NCBI RefSeq assembly: GCF_014529705.1
Contig: NZ_JAANIH010000005.1
Span: 141,010 to 205,009, forward strand
Source of the DNA: Bradyrhizobium campsiandrae
Lineage (GTDB): Bacteria; Pseudomonadota; Alphaproteobacteria; Rhizobiales; Xanthobacteraceae
DNA: 64,000 nt
Direction of reading: 5' to 3'
Part shown: positions 8,700 through 18,470 of the stretch, piece by piece
Layout of the letters: every line of letters begins with the position of its first letter
Position numbering within the stretch: the stretch's first letter is position 1
Translations under genes and position numbers: made by a program
Notes under the pieces: generated by a model
Databases searched by the model: none
What the model saw: only the letters and a program-made list of their open reading frames with translations
Told to the model about the DNA's origin: nothing

Positions 8700-10238
8700 A
8701 TGTCAGCAGCTTCCGATCGCGAAACCGACGTTGTCCTCATCGGTGCCGGCATCATGAGCGCGACCCTCGGTGTCTTTCTCAAGGAGCTCGAGCCCTCGCT
8801 ATCGATCCAGATGTTGGAGCTTCTCGGAGATTGCGCGCAGGAAAGCTCCGATTCCTGGAATAATGCCGGGACCGGGCATGCCGCCAACTGCGAGATGAAC
8901 TACACGCCGCAGCGGCCCGACGGCAGCATCGACATCTCCAAGGCGCTTCAGGTCAACGTCGAGTTCGATCTGTCGCGGCAGTTCTGGTCCTATCTCGTCG
9001 GGCGGGGGGCGATCGCCGACCCCCGGTCCTTCATCCATCCGGTGCCGCATATGAGCTTCGTGCACGGCAGGGAGAATGTCGACTTCTTGCGGAAGCGGTT
9101 CAAGGCGATGTCGGCCCATCATTGCTACGAGGGCATGGAGCATACCGAGGATCCCAAAAAGATTGCCGAGTGGGCGCCGCTGGTGATGGATGGGCGGAGT
9201 GGCGACGAACCGGTCGCCGCAACGCGGATCATTACCGGCACCGACGTCGATTACGGCGCGTTGACGCATCTGCTGGTTCATCATCTCGTCAGCCAGCCGG
9301 GCTGTTCGGTCCAGTACAACAGCTGCGTCACCGGCCTGAACCGGGAGCAGGGCGGACGGTGGCGGCTTGAGGTGCGCGACACAGCGAGCGGCGAGACGCG
9401 CTCGGTTCGCGCAAAATTCGTCTTCATCGGTGCCGGTGGCGGGGCGTTGCCGCTGCTGGAGAAATCCGGCATCCCGGAAGGGCGCGGCTATGGCGGTTTC
9501 CCCGTCAGCGGAATCTGGCTGCGTTGCGACGATCCGGAGATCAACAAGCGTCATCATGCCAAGGTCTACGGCAAGGCCGCGGTCGGCTCCCCGCCGATGT
9601 CAGTGCCGCATCTCGATACGCGTGTGATCGGCGGCCAGCACTCGCTGCTGTTCGGCCCCTATGCGGGCTTCTCGAGCAAGTTCCTCAAGCATGGTTCACT
9701 GCTGGATCTGTTCGAGTCCATTCGTCCCGCCAACGTGAAGCCGCTGCTTTCGGTGGCCCGCGACAATTTCGATCTGACTGAATATCTGGTCGGCCAGGTG
9801 CTGCAGTCTGAGAGCCATCGCCTCGCGGCGCTCGACGAATATTTCCCGAAGGCCGATCCGAAGGATTGGAGACTGCAGGTCGCGGGCCAACGCGTCCAGA
9901 TCATCAAGCCGGATGTCAAGCGTGGTGGTCTGCTCGAGTTTGGCACTGAACTCGTCGGCGCCGACGATCATTCGCTGGTCGCCCTTCTCGGCGCCTCGCC
10001 GGGTGCCTCCACTGCGGCGTTCATCGCCATCAGCGTGCTGGAGAAGTGTTTCGCCGGCGAGCTGACGGCGAGCGCCTGGCTGCCGAAGCTGAAGCAGATC
10101 GTGCCGTCCTACGGCGTATCGCTGATCGAGGACGCGGAGTTCTGCCGCCGGATTCGCGCGGCGACGGCAGCGGTCCTCAAGATCGACAACATTCCGCAAC
10201 CGGCCGCACGTGGGCCGGTGATCGCGAAGCGGGCCTGA
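8700..10238 (+). CDS. mqo: Malate:quinone oxidoreductase
   Basis: Mqo is a peripheral membrane FAD enzyme that oxidises malate to oxaloacetate and passes electrons to the quinone pool. At 512 residues it has the usual length. The N-terminal FAD motif is LIGAGIMSATLG (residues about 13-24). Further family blocks are SSDSWNNAGTGHAANCEMNYTP without interruption in the sequence, FIHPVPHMSFV and LLGASPGASTAAF near the C-terminus. It lies between fumC and cydAB, so fumarate hydration, malate oxidation and quinol oxidation are encoded in series. Confidence 0.95.
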   Translation: MSAASDRETDVVLIGAGIMSATLGVFLKELEPSLSIQMLELLGDCAQESSDSWNNAGTGHAANCEMNYTPQRPDGSIDISKALQVNVEFDLSRQFWSYLVGRGAIADPRSFIHPVPHMSFVHGRENVDFLRKRFKAMSAHHCYEGMEHTEDPKKIAEWAPLVMDGRSGDEPVAATRIITGTDVDYGALTHLLVHHLVSQPGCSVQYNSCVTGLNREQGGRWRLEVRDTASGETRSVRAKFVFIGAGGGALPLLEKSGIPEGRGYGGFPVSGIWLRCDDPEINKRHHAKVYGKAAVGSPPMSVPHLDTRVIGGQHSLLFGPYAGFSSKFLKHGSLLDLFESIRPANVKPLLSVARDNFDLTEYLVGQVLQSESHRLAALDEYFPKADPKDWRLQVAGQRVQIIKPDVKRGGLLEFGTELVGADDHSLVALLGASPGASTAAFIAISVLEKCFAGELTASAWLPKLKQIVPSYGVSLIEDAEFCRRIRAATAAVLKIDNIPQPAARGPVIAKRA

Positions 10239-10253
10239 ACGGGAGATTGCTCG

Positions 10254-11663
10254 ATGGATCCGACGGCACTCCTTCTGTCGCGGCTGCAGTTCGCCTTCAC
10301 CATCTCGTTCCACATCATCTTCCCGGCCTTCACAATCGGGCTTGCCGCCTGGCTGACTGTGCTCGAGGCAATGCACCAGTACAGCGGAAAGCCGGTCTAC
10401 CGCACCCTGTTCGAATTCTGGCTGAAAATCTTCGGCGTGGCCTTCGGCATGGGGGTGGTGTCGGGCGTCGTGATGGCATTCCAGTTCGGAACGAATTGGA
10501 GCGTGCTGTCGAAGATGTCGGGCCCGATCCAGGGCCCGCTGCTGTCGTACGAGACGTTCACCGCCTTCATGCTGGAGGCGGGCTTCTTCGGCATCCTCAT
10601 CTTCGGCCGCCCGCGGGTACCGCCCTGGTTTTACCTGTTCTCGACCGCGATGGTCGCGCTCGGAACGACGCTTTCGGCGTTCTGGATCATGGTCAACAAC
10701 AGCTGGATGCAGGTGCCGACCGGCTACGCCCTGGAGAGCGGTCAGTTCGTTCCGAACGATTGGGCGCAGATCATCTTCAATCGCGTGGTCTGGGTGCGGT
10801 TTCCGCACATGCTGCTCGCGTCCTATTTAACCGGTGCGTTCTGCGTGGCCGCGACCGGCGCGTGGTATCTGCTGCGGCGGACCTATCGCGCCGAAGCCCG
10901 TGTCATGCTGCGGATGGGCCTTGCGCTTGCGGCGGTGCTACTGCCGGTCCAGCTTTTGATCGGGCATCTCGTCGGCGACTATGTTCACGATTACCAGCCG
11001 GCCAAGTTCGCGGCGATCGAAGCGCGCTGGCACGACGAGCAACCGGCCTCGGAAGTGCTGATCGCAATTCCGGATGCGAGCACTGAATCCAACAAATACG
11101 CGATCTCGATCCCCGTGCTGGGAAGCATCATCGGCAGCATGAGCCTGACGTCGAAGGAGGTCGGGCTGACCAGTTTCGCGCCGCAGGACCGGCCGCCGGT
11201 AGCGATACCCTTCTTCGCTTTTCGCATCATGGTCGGCTGCGGGTTCGTGATGCTGGGTCTCGCCTGGCTTGGGACGTGGCTCGGCCTCAATCATCGGCTC
11301 GATCGAAGCCGCCTGCTACTATGGGGAATCTTCCTCAGCTTCCCGTTGCCATGGATTGCGATTCTCACCGGCTGGTACACCGCGGAGGTCGGTCGCCAGC
11401 CGTGGACGGTCTACGGTGTATTGAGGACGGCCGATGCGGTGACGCCGTATCTGACGGCGGCAGCAGCGACGGCTTCGCTGATTCTGTTCGTTGCGGTCTA
11501 TGCTTTCATCTTCTCGTTCGGGACTTACTATATCTATCGGCTGCTGCGCGCCGGCCCGGCGGGATTTGGCGACAGGCCGCTCCACGCTCCCGTGCCGAAC
11601 CGGCCGATGTCGTTTGCCGAACAGGTGCCGGCTTCGCACAGCTATCTCGAGGCGGGTGAATAG
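10254..11663 (+). CDS. cydA: Cytochrome bd-type (CIO-like) quinol oxidase subunit I
   Basis: Subunit I binds hemes b558, b595 and d and oxidises quinol while reducing oxygen to water. The 469-residue protein is multi-spanning. His20 in FHIIFPAFTIG corresponds to the distal heme ligand of E. coli CydA, and the conserved blocks GRQPW and FPHMLLASYLTGAF are present. The quinol loop is short, as in the cyanide-insensitive oxidase (CioA) subgroup, hence a CIO-type name (cioA) would also fit. It starts 15 bases after mqo and is followed 2 bases later by cydB. Confidence 0.94.
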   Translation: MDPTALLLSRLQFAFTISFHIIFPAFTIGLAAWLTVLEAMHQYSGKPVYRTLFEFWLKIFGVAFGMGVVSGVVMAFQFGTNWSVLSKMSGPIQGPLLSYETFTAFMLEAGFFGILIFGRPRVPPWFYLFSTAMVALGTTLSAFWIMVNNSWMQVPTGYALESGQFVPNDWAQIIFNRVVWVRFPHMLLASYLTGAFCVAATGAWYLLRRTYRAEARVMLRMGLALAAVLLPVQLLIGHLVGDYVHDYQPAKFAAIEARWHDEQPASEVLIAIPDASTESNKYAISIPVLGSIIGSMSLTSKEVGLTSFAPQDRPPVAIPFFAFRIMVGCGFVMLGLAWLGTWLGLNHRLDRSRLLLWGIFLSFPLPWIAILTGWYTAEVGRQPWTVYGVLRTADAVTPYLTAAAATASLILFVAVYAFIFSFGTYYIYRLLRAGPAGFGDRPLHAPVPNRPMSFAEQVPASHSYLEAGE

Positions 11664-11665
11664 CC

Positions 11666-12652
11666 ATGGTGATGTTCTGGGTTGCCCTTCTTGCCATCAG
11701 CATTCTGATTTATCTCCTCCTCGACGGATTTGATCTCGGCGTCGGCATGCTGTTCGGCCTCGCCGGCAGCGAGGCGAAGCGGAATGCCATGCTGGGCACG
11801 GTCGCGCCGGTCTGGGACGGCAATGAAACCTGGCTGGTCGTCACGGGCGTGATCATGTGGGGCTCGTTTCCCCTGGTCTATGCCATGGTGCTGTCGGCCT
11901 TCTACATTCCTGTCGTTGTGATGCTGCTCGGGTTGATCCTGCGCGGGGTCGCGTTCGAGTTTCGCGGCAGGGCGCGCCGTTCGCGCTGGGTCTGGGACAT
12001 CAGCTTCGTTGTGGGCTCGTTTGCCGCCAGCTTCATGCAGGGCGCGATGGTCGGCGCCCTCGTTGAAGGACTGCAATTTTCCAATAACGACTATACCGGC
12101 GGAACGTTCGGCTGGCTGACCGCCTTCTCGGCGTTGTGCGGAGCCGGACTCTGCTTCGGCTATGCACTGCTCGGCGCCTGCTGGCTTGTCAGGAAGTCCG
12201 AGGGCTCGGTTCGGGACGATGCGCGGCGTCAGATCCCGACGTTGGCGATTGGCGTCCTGGCGTTCCTGGTCATCGTGTTCGCCCATGCACTCGTCGAGCA
12301 TCTTCCGATCCTGCGCCGGTGGGTCGAGCGGCCTTATCTGTTTGTGTTTCCTCTGATCGGTTTTGTGGCAGCGATGGTGCTCGCCAGGAGCATTCTGAAC
12401 CGCAACGATTACTGGCCGTTCCACATGGTGGCGCTGATCTTCGTATCGGCCTTCGCGACGCTGGCGCTGTCGTTCTGGCCCTACATGATCCCGTTCGTCG
12501 TCACGATCGACGAAGCGGCGGCGCCGCATGCAAGTCTCGCCTTCATGTTCTGGGGCGCGGGGCTGTTCGTATTCCCCTTGATGCTGCTTTACATGCTGGT
12601 CGGCTATCGCATCTTCCGCGGCAAGGCGGCCTCCGCCGCCGAGCACTATTGA
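11666..12652 (+). CDS. cydB: Cytochrome bd-type quinol oxidase subunit II
   Basis: Subunit II is the structural partner of CydA in the membrane oxidase. The 328-residue protein starts with a hydrophobic helix and the family signature LDGFDLGVGML, followed by APVWDGNETWLV and LRGVAFEFR. About eight membrane helices are visible. Only 2 bases separate it from cydA. No cydX-like small gene or cydDC transporter is present next to it, which is common for CIO-type oxidases. Confidence 0.94.
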   Translation: MVMFWVALLAISILIYLLLDGFDLGVGMLFGLAGSEAKRNAMLGTVAPVWDGNETWLVVTGVIMWGSFPLVYAMVLSAFYIPVVVMLLGLILRGVAFEFRGRARRSRWVWDISFVVGSFAASFMQGAMVGALVEGLQFSNNDYTGGTFGWLTAFSALCGAGLCFGYALLGACWLVRKSEGSVRDDARRQIPTLAIGVLAFLVIVFAHALVEHLPILRRWVERPYLFVFPLIGFVAAMVLARSILNRNDYWPFHMVALIFVSAFATLALSFWPYMIPFVVTIDEAAAPHASLAFMFWGAGLFVFPLMLLYMLVGYRIFRGKAASAAEHY

Positions 12653-12709
12653 AGTTGCCAAGGGCCGACGTTCAAGGGCCGGCGTTTCGGCAGACATGAA
12701 CGTGGACAT

Positions 12710-12736
12710 AAAAAAGGCGCCGGGAACGGCGCCTTT
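12710..12736 (-). terminator. Rho-independent terminator of oxdC
   Basis: A GGCGCC-GTTCCC-GGCGCC hairpin followed by six T residues is read on the minus strand, 16 bases after the oxdC stop. The stem is symmetric and its plus-strand side ends in TTT, so it may also stop transcription arriving from cydB. Confidence 0.8.
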
Positions 12737-12751
12737 CTCGTTTATCCTCGC

Positions 12752-13999
12752 TCAGGATTTCGGCATGACGCCGGGGCCGTTGTCCGGCCATTGTGCAACG
12801 AGCGTCTCGTCGATATTGAAGTGCTGGGCGACCAGCTTGGGCGGCGTGTGGGTCAGCCAGTTGGAGAGCGAGACCTCCTCGTAGCGCGGCGCACGGAACA
12901 CGCCGACGAACTGCAACTCGGTGTCGCCGGTATTCTCGACGTAATGGCCGAGATTGCGCCGGACATAGCCGATGTCGCCGGCCGAAAAATCCGTCGTCCG
13001 CGCATTGGGCCCGGTGTCGAACACCGTCATCCGCGCCTTGCCCTTGATGTAGTACTGCCACTCGTCGGCATTCGGATGCCAGTGCATCTCCCGCACCGCG
13101 CCCGGCGGCATCGTCACCAGCGCTGCGGCGACGGTGGTGGCCACCTTGAAATTATTGCTGTCGGCAATGCGGATGCTGCCGCCGGAGTTCTCCTTGACCG
13201 GGGTCGAGCTGCCGAGCGAGTGGATGAAGGAATAGGGCGGCGCTTCGGCATGCCTTGCGGCTGCGGCGCGATCGGCGGCGAGATCGCCGGGCAGGGTGCC
13301 CTGGAAAATCCAGCGATCGTGCAGCGGGATATTTGCGAACGCCTCGGCTGACACGCCGAAATTCTTCGCCAAGACCTCGGGCGGTGTATGGGAAAACCAG
13401 TCCGTCACCAGCAGCGTGTTGAACTCATTGGCGTGGCCGTCGTCGAAGCAGATCACGAATTCGCAGCCATCCGGTCCTAACCCTTGCAGCGAGTGCGGCG
13501 CGCCCGCCGGGAAGTACCAGAGGTCGCCGGCCTTGAGGTCGCCGACATAGGGGCGTCCTTGCGCGTCGAGCACGGTAATGCGGCAGGAGCCGTAGGTCAT
13601 GATTGCCCATTCGGCCGCCTGATGCCAGTGCAGCTCGCGGATGCCGCCGGCAGACAAGCGCATGTTGACGCCTGAGATCTCCTTGGAGATGGCGAAGTCC
13701 TCGACGGTGACCTGACGGGCCCAGCCACCATTCTGGATGCGTCGTGGCGCATTGTTGAACGAGGCCCAGTCCATCTGCAGGCCACCGACGTCGGTGGCCG
13801 GCGGCGCTAGTGCGGAAGGAAATTGCCTGGCCAGGTCGGGATTTTGCGGGCCGGGATCGGTCAGGCTTCCGGGGCTCTTGGCGTTGATGGCGCCTTGCGG
13901 CGGCTCGTCGGGATTGCCGAAGGTTGCGGCTTGCGCACTGGAGCCGACCATGGCGGCGCCTGCCGCAGACATGGCCAGCAGATCACGTCTTGAGAACAT
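12752..13999 (-). CDS. oxdC: Bicupin oxalate decarboxylase, Tat-exported
   Basis: Oxalate decarboxylase splits oxalate into formate and CO2 using manganese. Both cupin sites are complete: H124, H126, E130, H169 in the N-terminal barrel and H306, H308, E313, H352 in the C-terminal barrel. The active-site lid that reads SENST in Bacillus subtilis OxdC appears here as NEFNT (191-195), keeping the essential glutamate (E192), which favours decarboxylase over oxidase activity. The N-terminus MFSRRDLLAMSAAGAA is a twin-arginine signal ending near SAQA, so the enzyme acts in the periplasm. An AGGAG ribosome site precedes the ATG. It is divergent from the YdeP-type gene, which may handle the formate. 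Confidence 0.88.
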   Translation of the reverse strand: MFSRRDLLAMSAAGAAMVGSSAQAATFGNPDEPPQGAINAKSPGSLTDPGPQNPDLARQFPSALAPPATDVGGLQMDWASFNNAPRRIQNGGWARQVTVEDFAISKEISGVNMRLSAGGIRELHWHQAAEWAIMTYGSCRITVLDAQGRPYVGDLKAGDLWYFPAGAPHSLQGLGPDGCEFVICFDDGHANEFNTLLVTDWFSHTPPEVLAKNFGVSAEAFANIPLHDRWIFQGTLPGDLAADRAAAARHAEAPPYSFIHSLGSSTPVKENSGGSIRIADSNNFKVATTVAAALVTMPPGAVREMHWHPNADEWQYYIKGKARMTVFDTGPNARTTDFSAGDIGYVRRNLGHYVENTGDTELQFVGVFRAPRYEEVSLSNWLTHTPPKLVAQHFNIDETLVAQWPDNGPGVMPKS

Positions 14000-14246
14000 C
14001 TTGGGTCGCTCCTGAAATTGTCGAAAGCCCTCCGTTGCGACGGGCTCCTGCCGTAAAGCCTAGTTTCTGCCTGTCGTTTCAGCTTCCGGGAACGGCGCTG
14101 TTTTTGCCGGAATGCACTGGCCCTTGCGGCAGGCCGACCGGGTTCGAACGTGTGCATTTGAGAAATTCGCCTTCGTTTTTGAGAAGACGCCCCCAGCCGA
14201 GCGCCCCTTAACTGCCTGGTGAATTGCCATATCGAGAGACATCGAG

Positions 14247-16544
14247 ATGACCACGAAATCGGTTCGTCCCTACCGCGAGCCAGCCGGTGGCTGGGGCGCA
14301 CTCAAGGCGCTCAGCGAGGCGCTTCTGGTGCAAGGAGTGCCGCTGAAGGGTGCAGCGACGCTCCGCCGCATGAACCAGCCGGAGGGCTTCGATTGTCCCG
14401 GCTGCGCCTGGCCCGACCCGAAGCACACATCGTCGTTCGAATTCTGTGAGAACGGCGGCAAGGCGATCGCCTGGGAGGCGACATCAAAGCGATGCACGCC
14501 CGAATTCTTTGCCGAGCACACCGTCACGGAGCTCGCAAGCTGGAACGATTACGATCTCGAAATGGTCGGACGGCTCACGCATCCGATGGCCTACGATGCC
14601 GCATCCGACCGCTATCTCCCGGTGGAATGGAGCGATGCGTTCGACATGATCGGTCGTGAGCTCAGGGCTCTGCCGGATCCTGATATGGCCGAGTTCTACA
14701 CCTCGGGGCGAACCTCGAACGAAGCAGCCTTCCTCTATCAGCTCTTCGTGCGCGAATACGGCACCAACAATTTCCCCGACTGCTCGAACATGTGCCATGA
14801 GGCCACCAGCGTCGGCTTGCCGCATTCGCTCGGTGTCGGCAAGGGCACCGTGCTGCTGGAGGATTTCGACAAGGCTGATTGCATCTTCATCTTCGGCCAG
14901 AATCCTGGCACCAACAGCCCGCGGATGATGACGAGCCTGCGCAATGCGGCACGCCGCGGCGCCTCCATCATCTCCTTCAATCCGTTCCGCGAGCGGGCGC
15001 TGGAGCGTTTCCAGGCGCCGCAGAGCCCGGTCGAGATGATCACGCTGTCGTCCACGACCATCAGCTCAAGGCTGTTCCAGGTGCGCGTCGGCGGCGACGT
15101 CGCTGTCCTCAAGGGACTGATGAAACTGGTGGTGGAGGCCGACGACGCCGCGCGCGCCAGCGAACAGCCGGAGATTCTCGACTGGGATTTCATCCGCGGT
15201 CACACCGTCGGCATCGAAGCGCTGATCGACGACCTCAAGCGCACGCTGTGGCCCGACATCGAACGCCAGTCGGGACTGACGCGCGAGGACATGGAATATG
15301 CCGCCGGAGCCTATATGAAGGCGGAGCGCGCCATTCTGGTTTATGGCATGGGCATCACCCAGCACTGGCGCGGCGCGAACAACGTCCAGCAGATTGCCAA
15401 CCTTGCACTGTTGCGTGGCAATGTCGGGCGCGAAGGCGCCGGTGTCTGTCCGGTTCGCGGTCATTCCAACGTGCAGGGCGATCGGACCGTCGGGATTACG
15501 GAAGTGCCCAAGGCGGACTTTCTCGAGCGTCTCGAGCAACGCTTCGGCTTCAAGCCGCCGGCCGCCCCGGGACATAACGTGGTTACCGCGCTGGAAGCCA
15601 TGATCCGCGGCGAGGTGAAGGCGTTCTTCGCGATGGGCGGCAATTTTGCTGCGGCGATACCGGACTGGCAGGCGACCCAGGTGGCGCTCGGCAGGCTCGA
15701 TCTCACCGTTCACGTCTCGACCAAGCTCAACCGCAGCCACCTGATCCACGGTCGCACCGCCCTGATCCTGCCGTGCCTCGGGCGTACCGAGATCGATGTC
15801 CAGGCATCGGGGCCGCAGTCGGTCACGGTGGAAGATTCGATGTCGATGGTGCATGCGTCCGGCGGCCGCAACAAGCCGGCATCGGAGCATCTTCTCAGCG
15901 AGGTTGCGATCATTGCAGGCGTTGCCAAGGCGACGCTGGGCGAGCGCACGGTCGTCGACTGGGACGGCTTCGTGGCCGACTACGACCGTATCCGCGATGC
16001 GATCGAGGCCGTGTTTCCCATCTTCCAGGGCTACAATGCCCGCATTCGCGTGCCCGGCGGCTTCCATCTCACCTCGACGGCGCGCGAACGTATCTGGGCG
16101 ACACCGTCGGGCAAGGCGAATTTCCTGGTCTTTCCCGGCTGCGGCGAGGACCCGCCGCAGAGCCATGACGATGTCTTGTGGCTCACCACCATACGCAGCC
16201 ACGACCAGTATAACACCACGCTCTATTCGATGTCCGATCGTTACCGCGGCGTGTTCGGTCAGCGCGACGTGGTGTTCCTCAACGCGTACGAACTGAAGAA
16301 ACGCGGATTGGCCGATGGCGATCGCGTCGACCTGATCACCGCCTCGACCGACGGCGCCGAACGGATCGTGCGCAATTTCCGCGTCGTAGCCTATTCCTTC
16401 CCGGCGGGCTGCTGTGCTGCGTATTATCCGGAGACCAATCCGCTGGTGCCGCTCTATGCGCGCGATCCCCTCAGTTTCACGCCATCATACAAGGGCGTCC
16501 CGATCCGTCTTGTGCGCTCGGCCGGGCAGGGGCAACAGGCATAA
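14247..16544 (+). CDS. FdhF/YdeP-family molybdopterin oxidoreductase (formate-dehydrogenase-like)
   Basis: This 765-residue cytoplasmic enzyme belongs to the DMSO-reductase superfamily, YdeP branch. Cysteines C50, C53 and C67 likely hold an iron-sulfur cluster. C183 in DCSNMCHEATSV lies where formate dehydrogenase H has its selenocysteine, and probably ligates molybdenum. The dinucleotide-binding segment IFIFGQNPGTNSPRM and the C-terminal block SHDQYNTTLYS are also typical. E. coli YdeP is linked to acid resistance; its substrate is not proven. The nearby fdhD and the divergent formate-producing oxdC support formate as substrate here. No Tat signal is visible. Confidence 0.85.
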   Translation: MTTKSVRPYREPAGGWGALKALSEALLVQGVPLKGAATLRRMNQPEGFDCPGCAWPDPKHTSSFEFCENGGKAIAWEATSKRCTPEFFAEHTVTELASWNDYDLEMVGRLTHPMAYDAASDRYLPVEWSDAFDMIGRELRALPDPDMAEFYTSGRTSNEAAFLYQLFVREYGTNNFPDCSNMCHEATSVGLPHSLGVGKGTVLLEDFDKADCIFIFGQNPGTNSPRMMTSLRNAARRGASIISFNPFRERALERFQAPQSPVEMITLSSTTISSRLFQVRVGGDVAVLKGLMKLVVEADDAARASEQPEILDWDFIRGHTVGIEALIDDLKRTLWPDIERQSGLTREDMEYAAGAYMKAERAILVYGMGITQHWRGANNVQQIANLALLRGNVGREGAGVCPVRGHSNVQGDRTVGITEVPKADFLERLEQRFGFKPPAAPGHNVVTALEAMIRGEVKAFFAMGGNFAAAIPDWQATQVALGRLDLTVHVSTKLNRSHLIHGRTALILPCLGRTEIDVQASGPQSVTVEDSMSMVHASGGRNKPASEHLLSEVAIIAGVAKATLGERTVVDWDGFVADYDRIRDAIEAVFPIFQGYNARIRVPGGFHLTSTARERIWATPSGKANFLVFPGCGEDPPQSHDDVLWLTTIRSHDQYNTTLYSMSDRYRGVFGQRDVVFLNAYELKKRGLADGDRVDLITASTDGAERIVRNFRVVAYSFPAGCCAAYYPETNPLVPLYARDPLSFTPSYKGVPIRLVRSAGQGQQA

Positions 16545-16562
16545 CCGCGGAAAAGCCGGGGG

Positions 16563-18389
16563 TCAGGCACCCGCCGGGAGATCGGATCGCGACGAGACTG
16601 GCAGGGTGAACCAGAAACGGGCGCCGCCATGCGTGGCGCTGCCGCCCGCGCCGATCCGGCCTCCATGTGCCTCGACGATCGACCGGCAGATCGGCAGCCC
16701 CATGCCCATCCCGCTCTCCTTGGTCGTGAAGAAGCTTTCAAAGAGCCGGCCGACATGTTCGGTGGCGATGCCGGGACCGTTGTCCTCCACGGAGCAGCAC
16801 AACGTAGCCGCGTCCTGCGCGGCCGTGCTGATGACGATCCTGCGCTCTTCGTATCCGAGTTGCGTCATCGCCTGCACCGCGTTGATGGCCAGGTTGACGA
16901 TCACCTGTTGCAGCTGTGTGCGGTCACCAAATACGTGAGGTGCGGCCGATCCAGACTCGTGCAGGATCGTGACGCCGCGGGATTCCATCTCGTGCCGCAG
17001 GAACAGAATCGATTCGCGAATGATCTCGTCAAGAGACAGACAGTGTCTCTCCGGCGCCTTGCGCGCGGCCATCCCGTGAATGCGCGCCACGATGCTTGCA
17101 GCTCGTCTTGTATCCGCAACCATATTTTCAATTGCGCTGCGGACCTCGGCGAGGTCGGCGGTCGGCCTGTTCAGCCATCGAAGTCCTGCTGCGCCATGGG
17201 TTGCAATGGCGGCCAGGGGCTGATTGACCTCGTGGGCGATGGAGGCTGTGAGCTCGCCGAGCATCGAGACGCGCGACGCATGCGCGAACTCTGCCTGCAC
17301 CTGCCGAAGCTTCTCCTGGGCGCGAATGCGCTCCGAGATGTCGATGGTGGCGACCAGGCTTGCTTCGAGATTGTTGATCGGTCCGACGCGCGCCGTCGTG
17401 AAGAGAACATCGACGACGCGGCCGTCCCAGGTGACCATCCGGGTCTCTTCCTCGAAATGTGTTTCTCCACGGAAACGCGACTCGATGGCCCGGCGGAACG
17501 TGTCTGGGCGTTCCCTCCAGGTTTCGGACATAGGGCGTCCCACAAAGCCTGCTCCGAAGCTCTGGATGGCCCATTCGTTGGCCTCCTGGACCGAGAGCGC
17601 GTCCATGCAGGTCCGGAGGAAATCGGGATGGCTGTCGAGATAGGAGCCGAGATCGGTTACGCCCTCGGCGCGCAACTTTCGGAACAGCGCTACAAGCCGG
17701 CTGGTGTCAAGCTGCCGGAGTGCGATCGGTATGCGGCTGAACAAATGGCGGTAACGCTGCTCGCTCCGCTCCAGCTCGACATGCGCCTTCTTCTGGGCTG
17801 TGATGTCCATCACCGCGCCGACGAACTCGAACTGGCCGCGGCCGTTCGTCATGCCGCGGGCAACCACGCGGATGGTCCGGATCGCGCCGTCGTCCAGCAT
17901 CAGTCTGCTCTCGTGCGAAAAGTCACCCTTGTCTTTCGCGGCACGGTCGATCGCCTCGCGCACGGCCGTGACGTCGTCGGGATGCGTGCGTTTCAGAACG
18001 AGGCCGAGCGAGGGGCGAGCGGTCGACGCGAGATCGAAGATCCTGAACGTTTCATCCGACCAGAAAAGCTCGCCGGTCACGACGTTCCAGCCGAAGCTGC
18101 CGGTCTGGCTCAGCTTCTGCGCCTCGGCGAGGTAGGCGGCCTGGTGCTCATGCTCACCAGGCCTCCTGGCAAGGCTTATCGCAACAAGCGAGGCTGCGAG
18201 AAATGCCGTCAAAGCGATCGCAGTGAAATTGTATCCCAGCAGCGAGCAGGTGGCCGACAGCAGCGCAAGAACCGCGCTGATCCAGGCCCACAGCTGGGAG
18301 CGATCCTGAATGGTCCAGTCTGGGAGGACACGGTGCCACCATCGCTGGGGCTCTACGGGACGGGAACCATCCAGGCGTTCAAGCGTCAT
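16563..18389 (-). CDS. PAS-domain membrane sensor histidine kinase (orphan)
   Basis: Two N-terminal hydrophobic helices (about residues 40-80) anchor the protein. They are followed by a PAS domain starting GSFGWNVVTGELFWSDETF, a second PAS-like segment and a HisKA/HATPase kinase core. The phosphorylated histidine is in GELTASIAHEVNQPLAAI (about residue 386), and the ATP-binding boxes NLAINAVQAM, DNGPGI and GMGMGLPICR are intact. I prefer the ATG at 18389; a GTG at 18410 would add seven residues. No response regulator is adjacent. The layout of its domains matches the kinase at 33523-35436, so it may signal to that FixJ-type regulator. Confidence 0.88.
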   Translation of the reverse strand: MTLERLDGSRPVEPQRWWHRVLPDWTIQDRSQLWAWISAVLALLSATCSLLGYNFTAIALTAFLAASLVAISLARRPGEHEHQAAYLAEAQKLSQTGSFGWNVVTGELFWSDETFRIFDLASTARPSLGLVLKRTHPDDVTAVREAIDRAAKDKGDFSHESRLMLDDGAIRTIRVVARGMTNGRGQFEFVGAVMDITAQKKAHVELERSEQRYRHLFSRIPIALRQLDTSRLVALFRKLRAEGVTDLGSYLDSHPDFLRTCMDALSVQEANEWAIQSFGAGFVGRPMSETWRERPDTFRRAIESRFRGETHFEEETRMVTWDGRVVDVLFTTARVGPINNLEASLVATIDISERIRAQEKLRQVQAEFAHASRVSMLGELTASIAHEVNQPLAAIATHGAAGLRWLNRPTADLAEVRSAIENMVADTRRAASIVARIHGMAARKAPERHCLSLDEIIRESILFLRHEMESRGVTILHESGSAAPHVFGDRTQLQQVIVNLAINAVQAMTQLGYEERRIVISTAAQDAATLCCSVEDNGPGIATEHVGRLFESFFTTKESGMGMGLPICRSIVEAHGGRIGAGGSATHGGARFWFTLPVSSRSDLPAGA

Positions 18390-18470
18390 GGGGCAGGTGT
18401 ACCGCGCCACGGAAGAGCGGTCTTTTGCGTTTTCGCAGACGCTTTGTCGAAACGCACGAAGCCTGCGACG

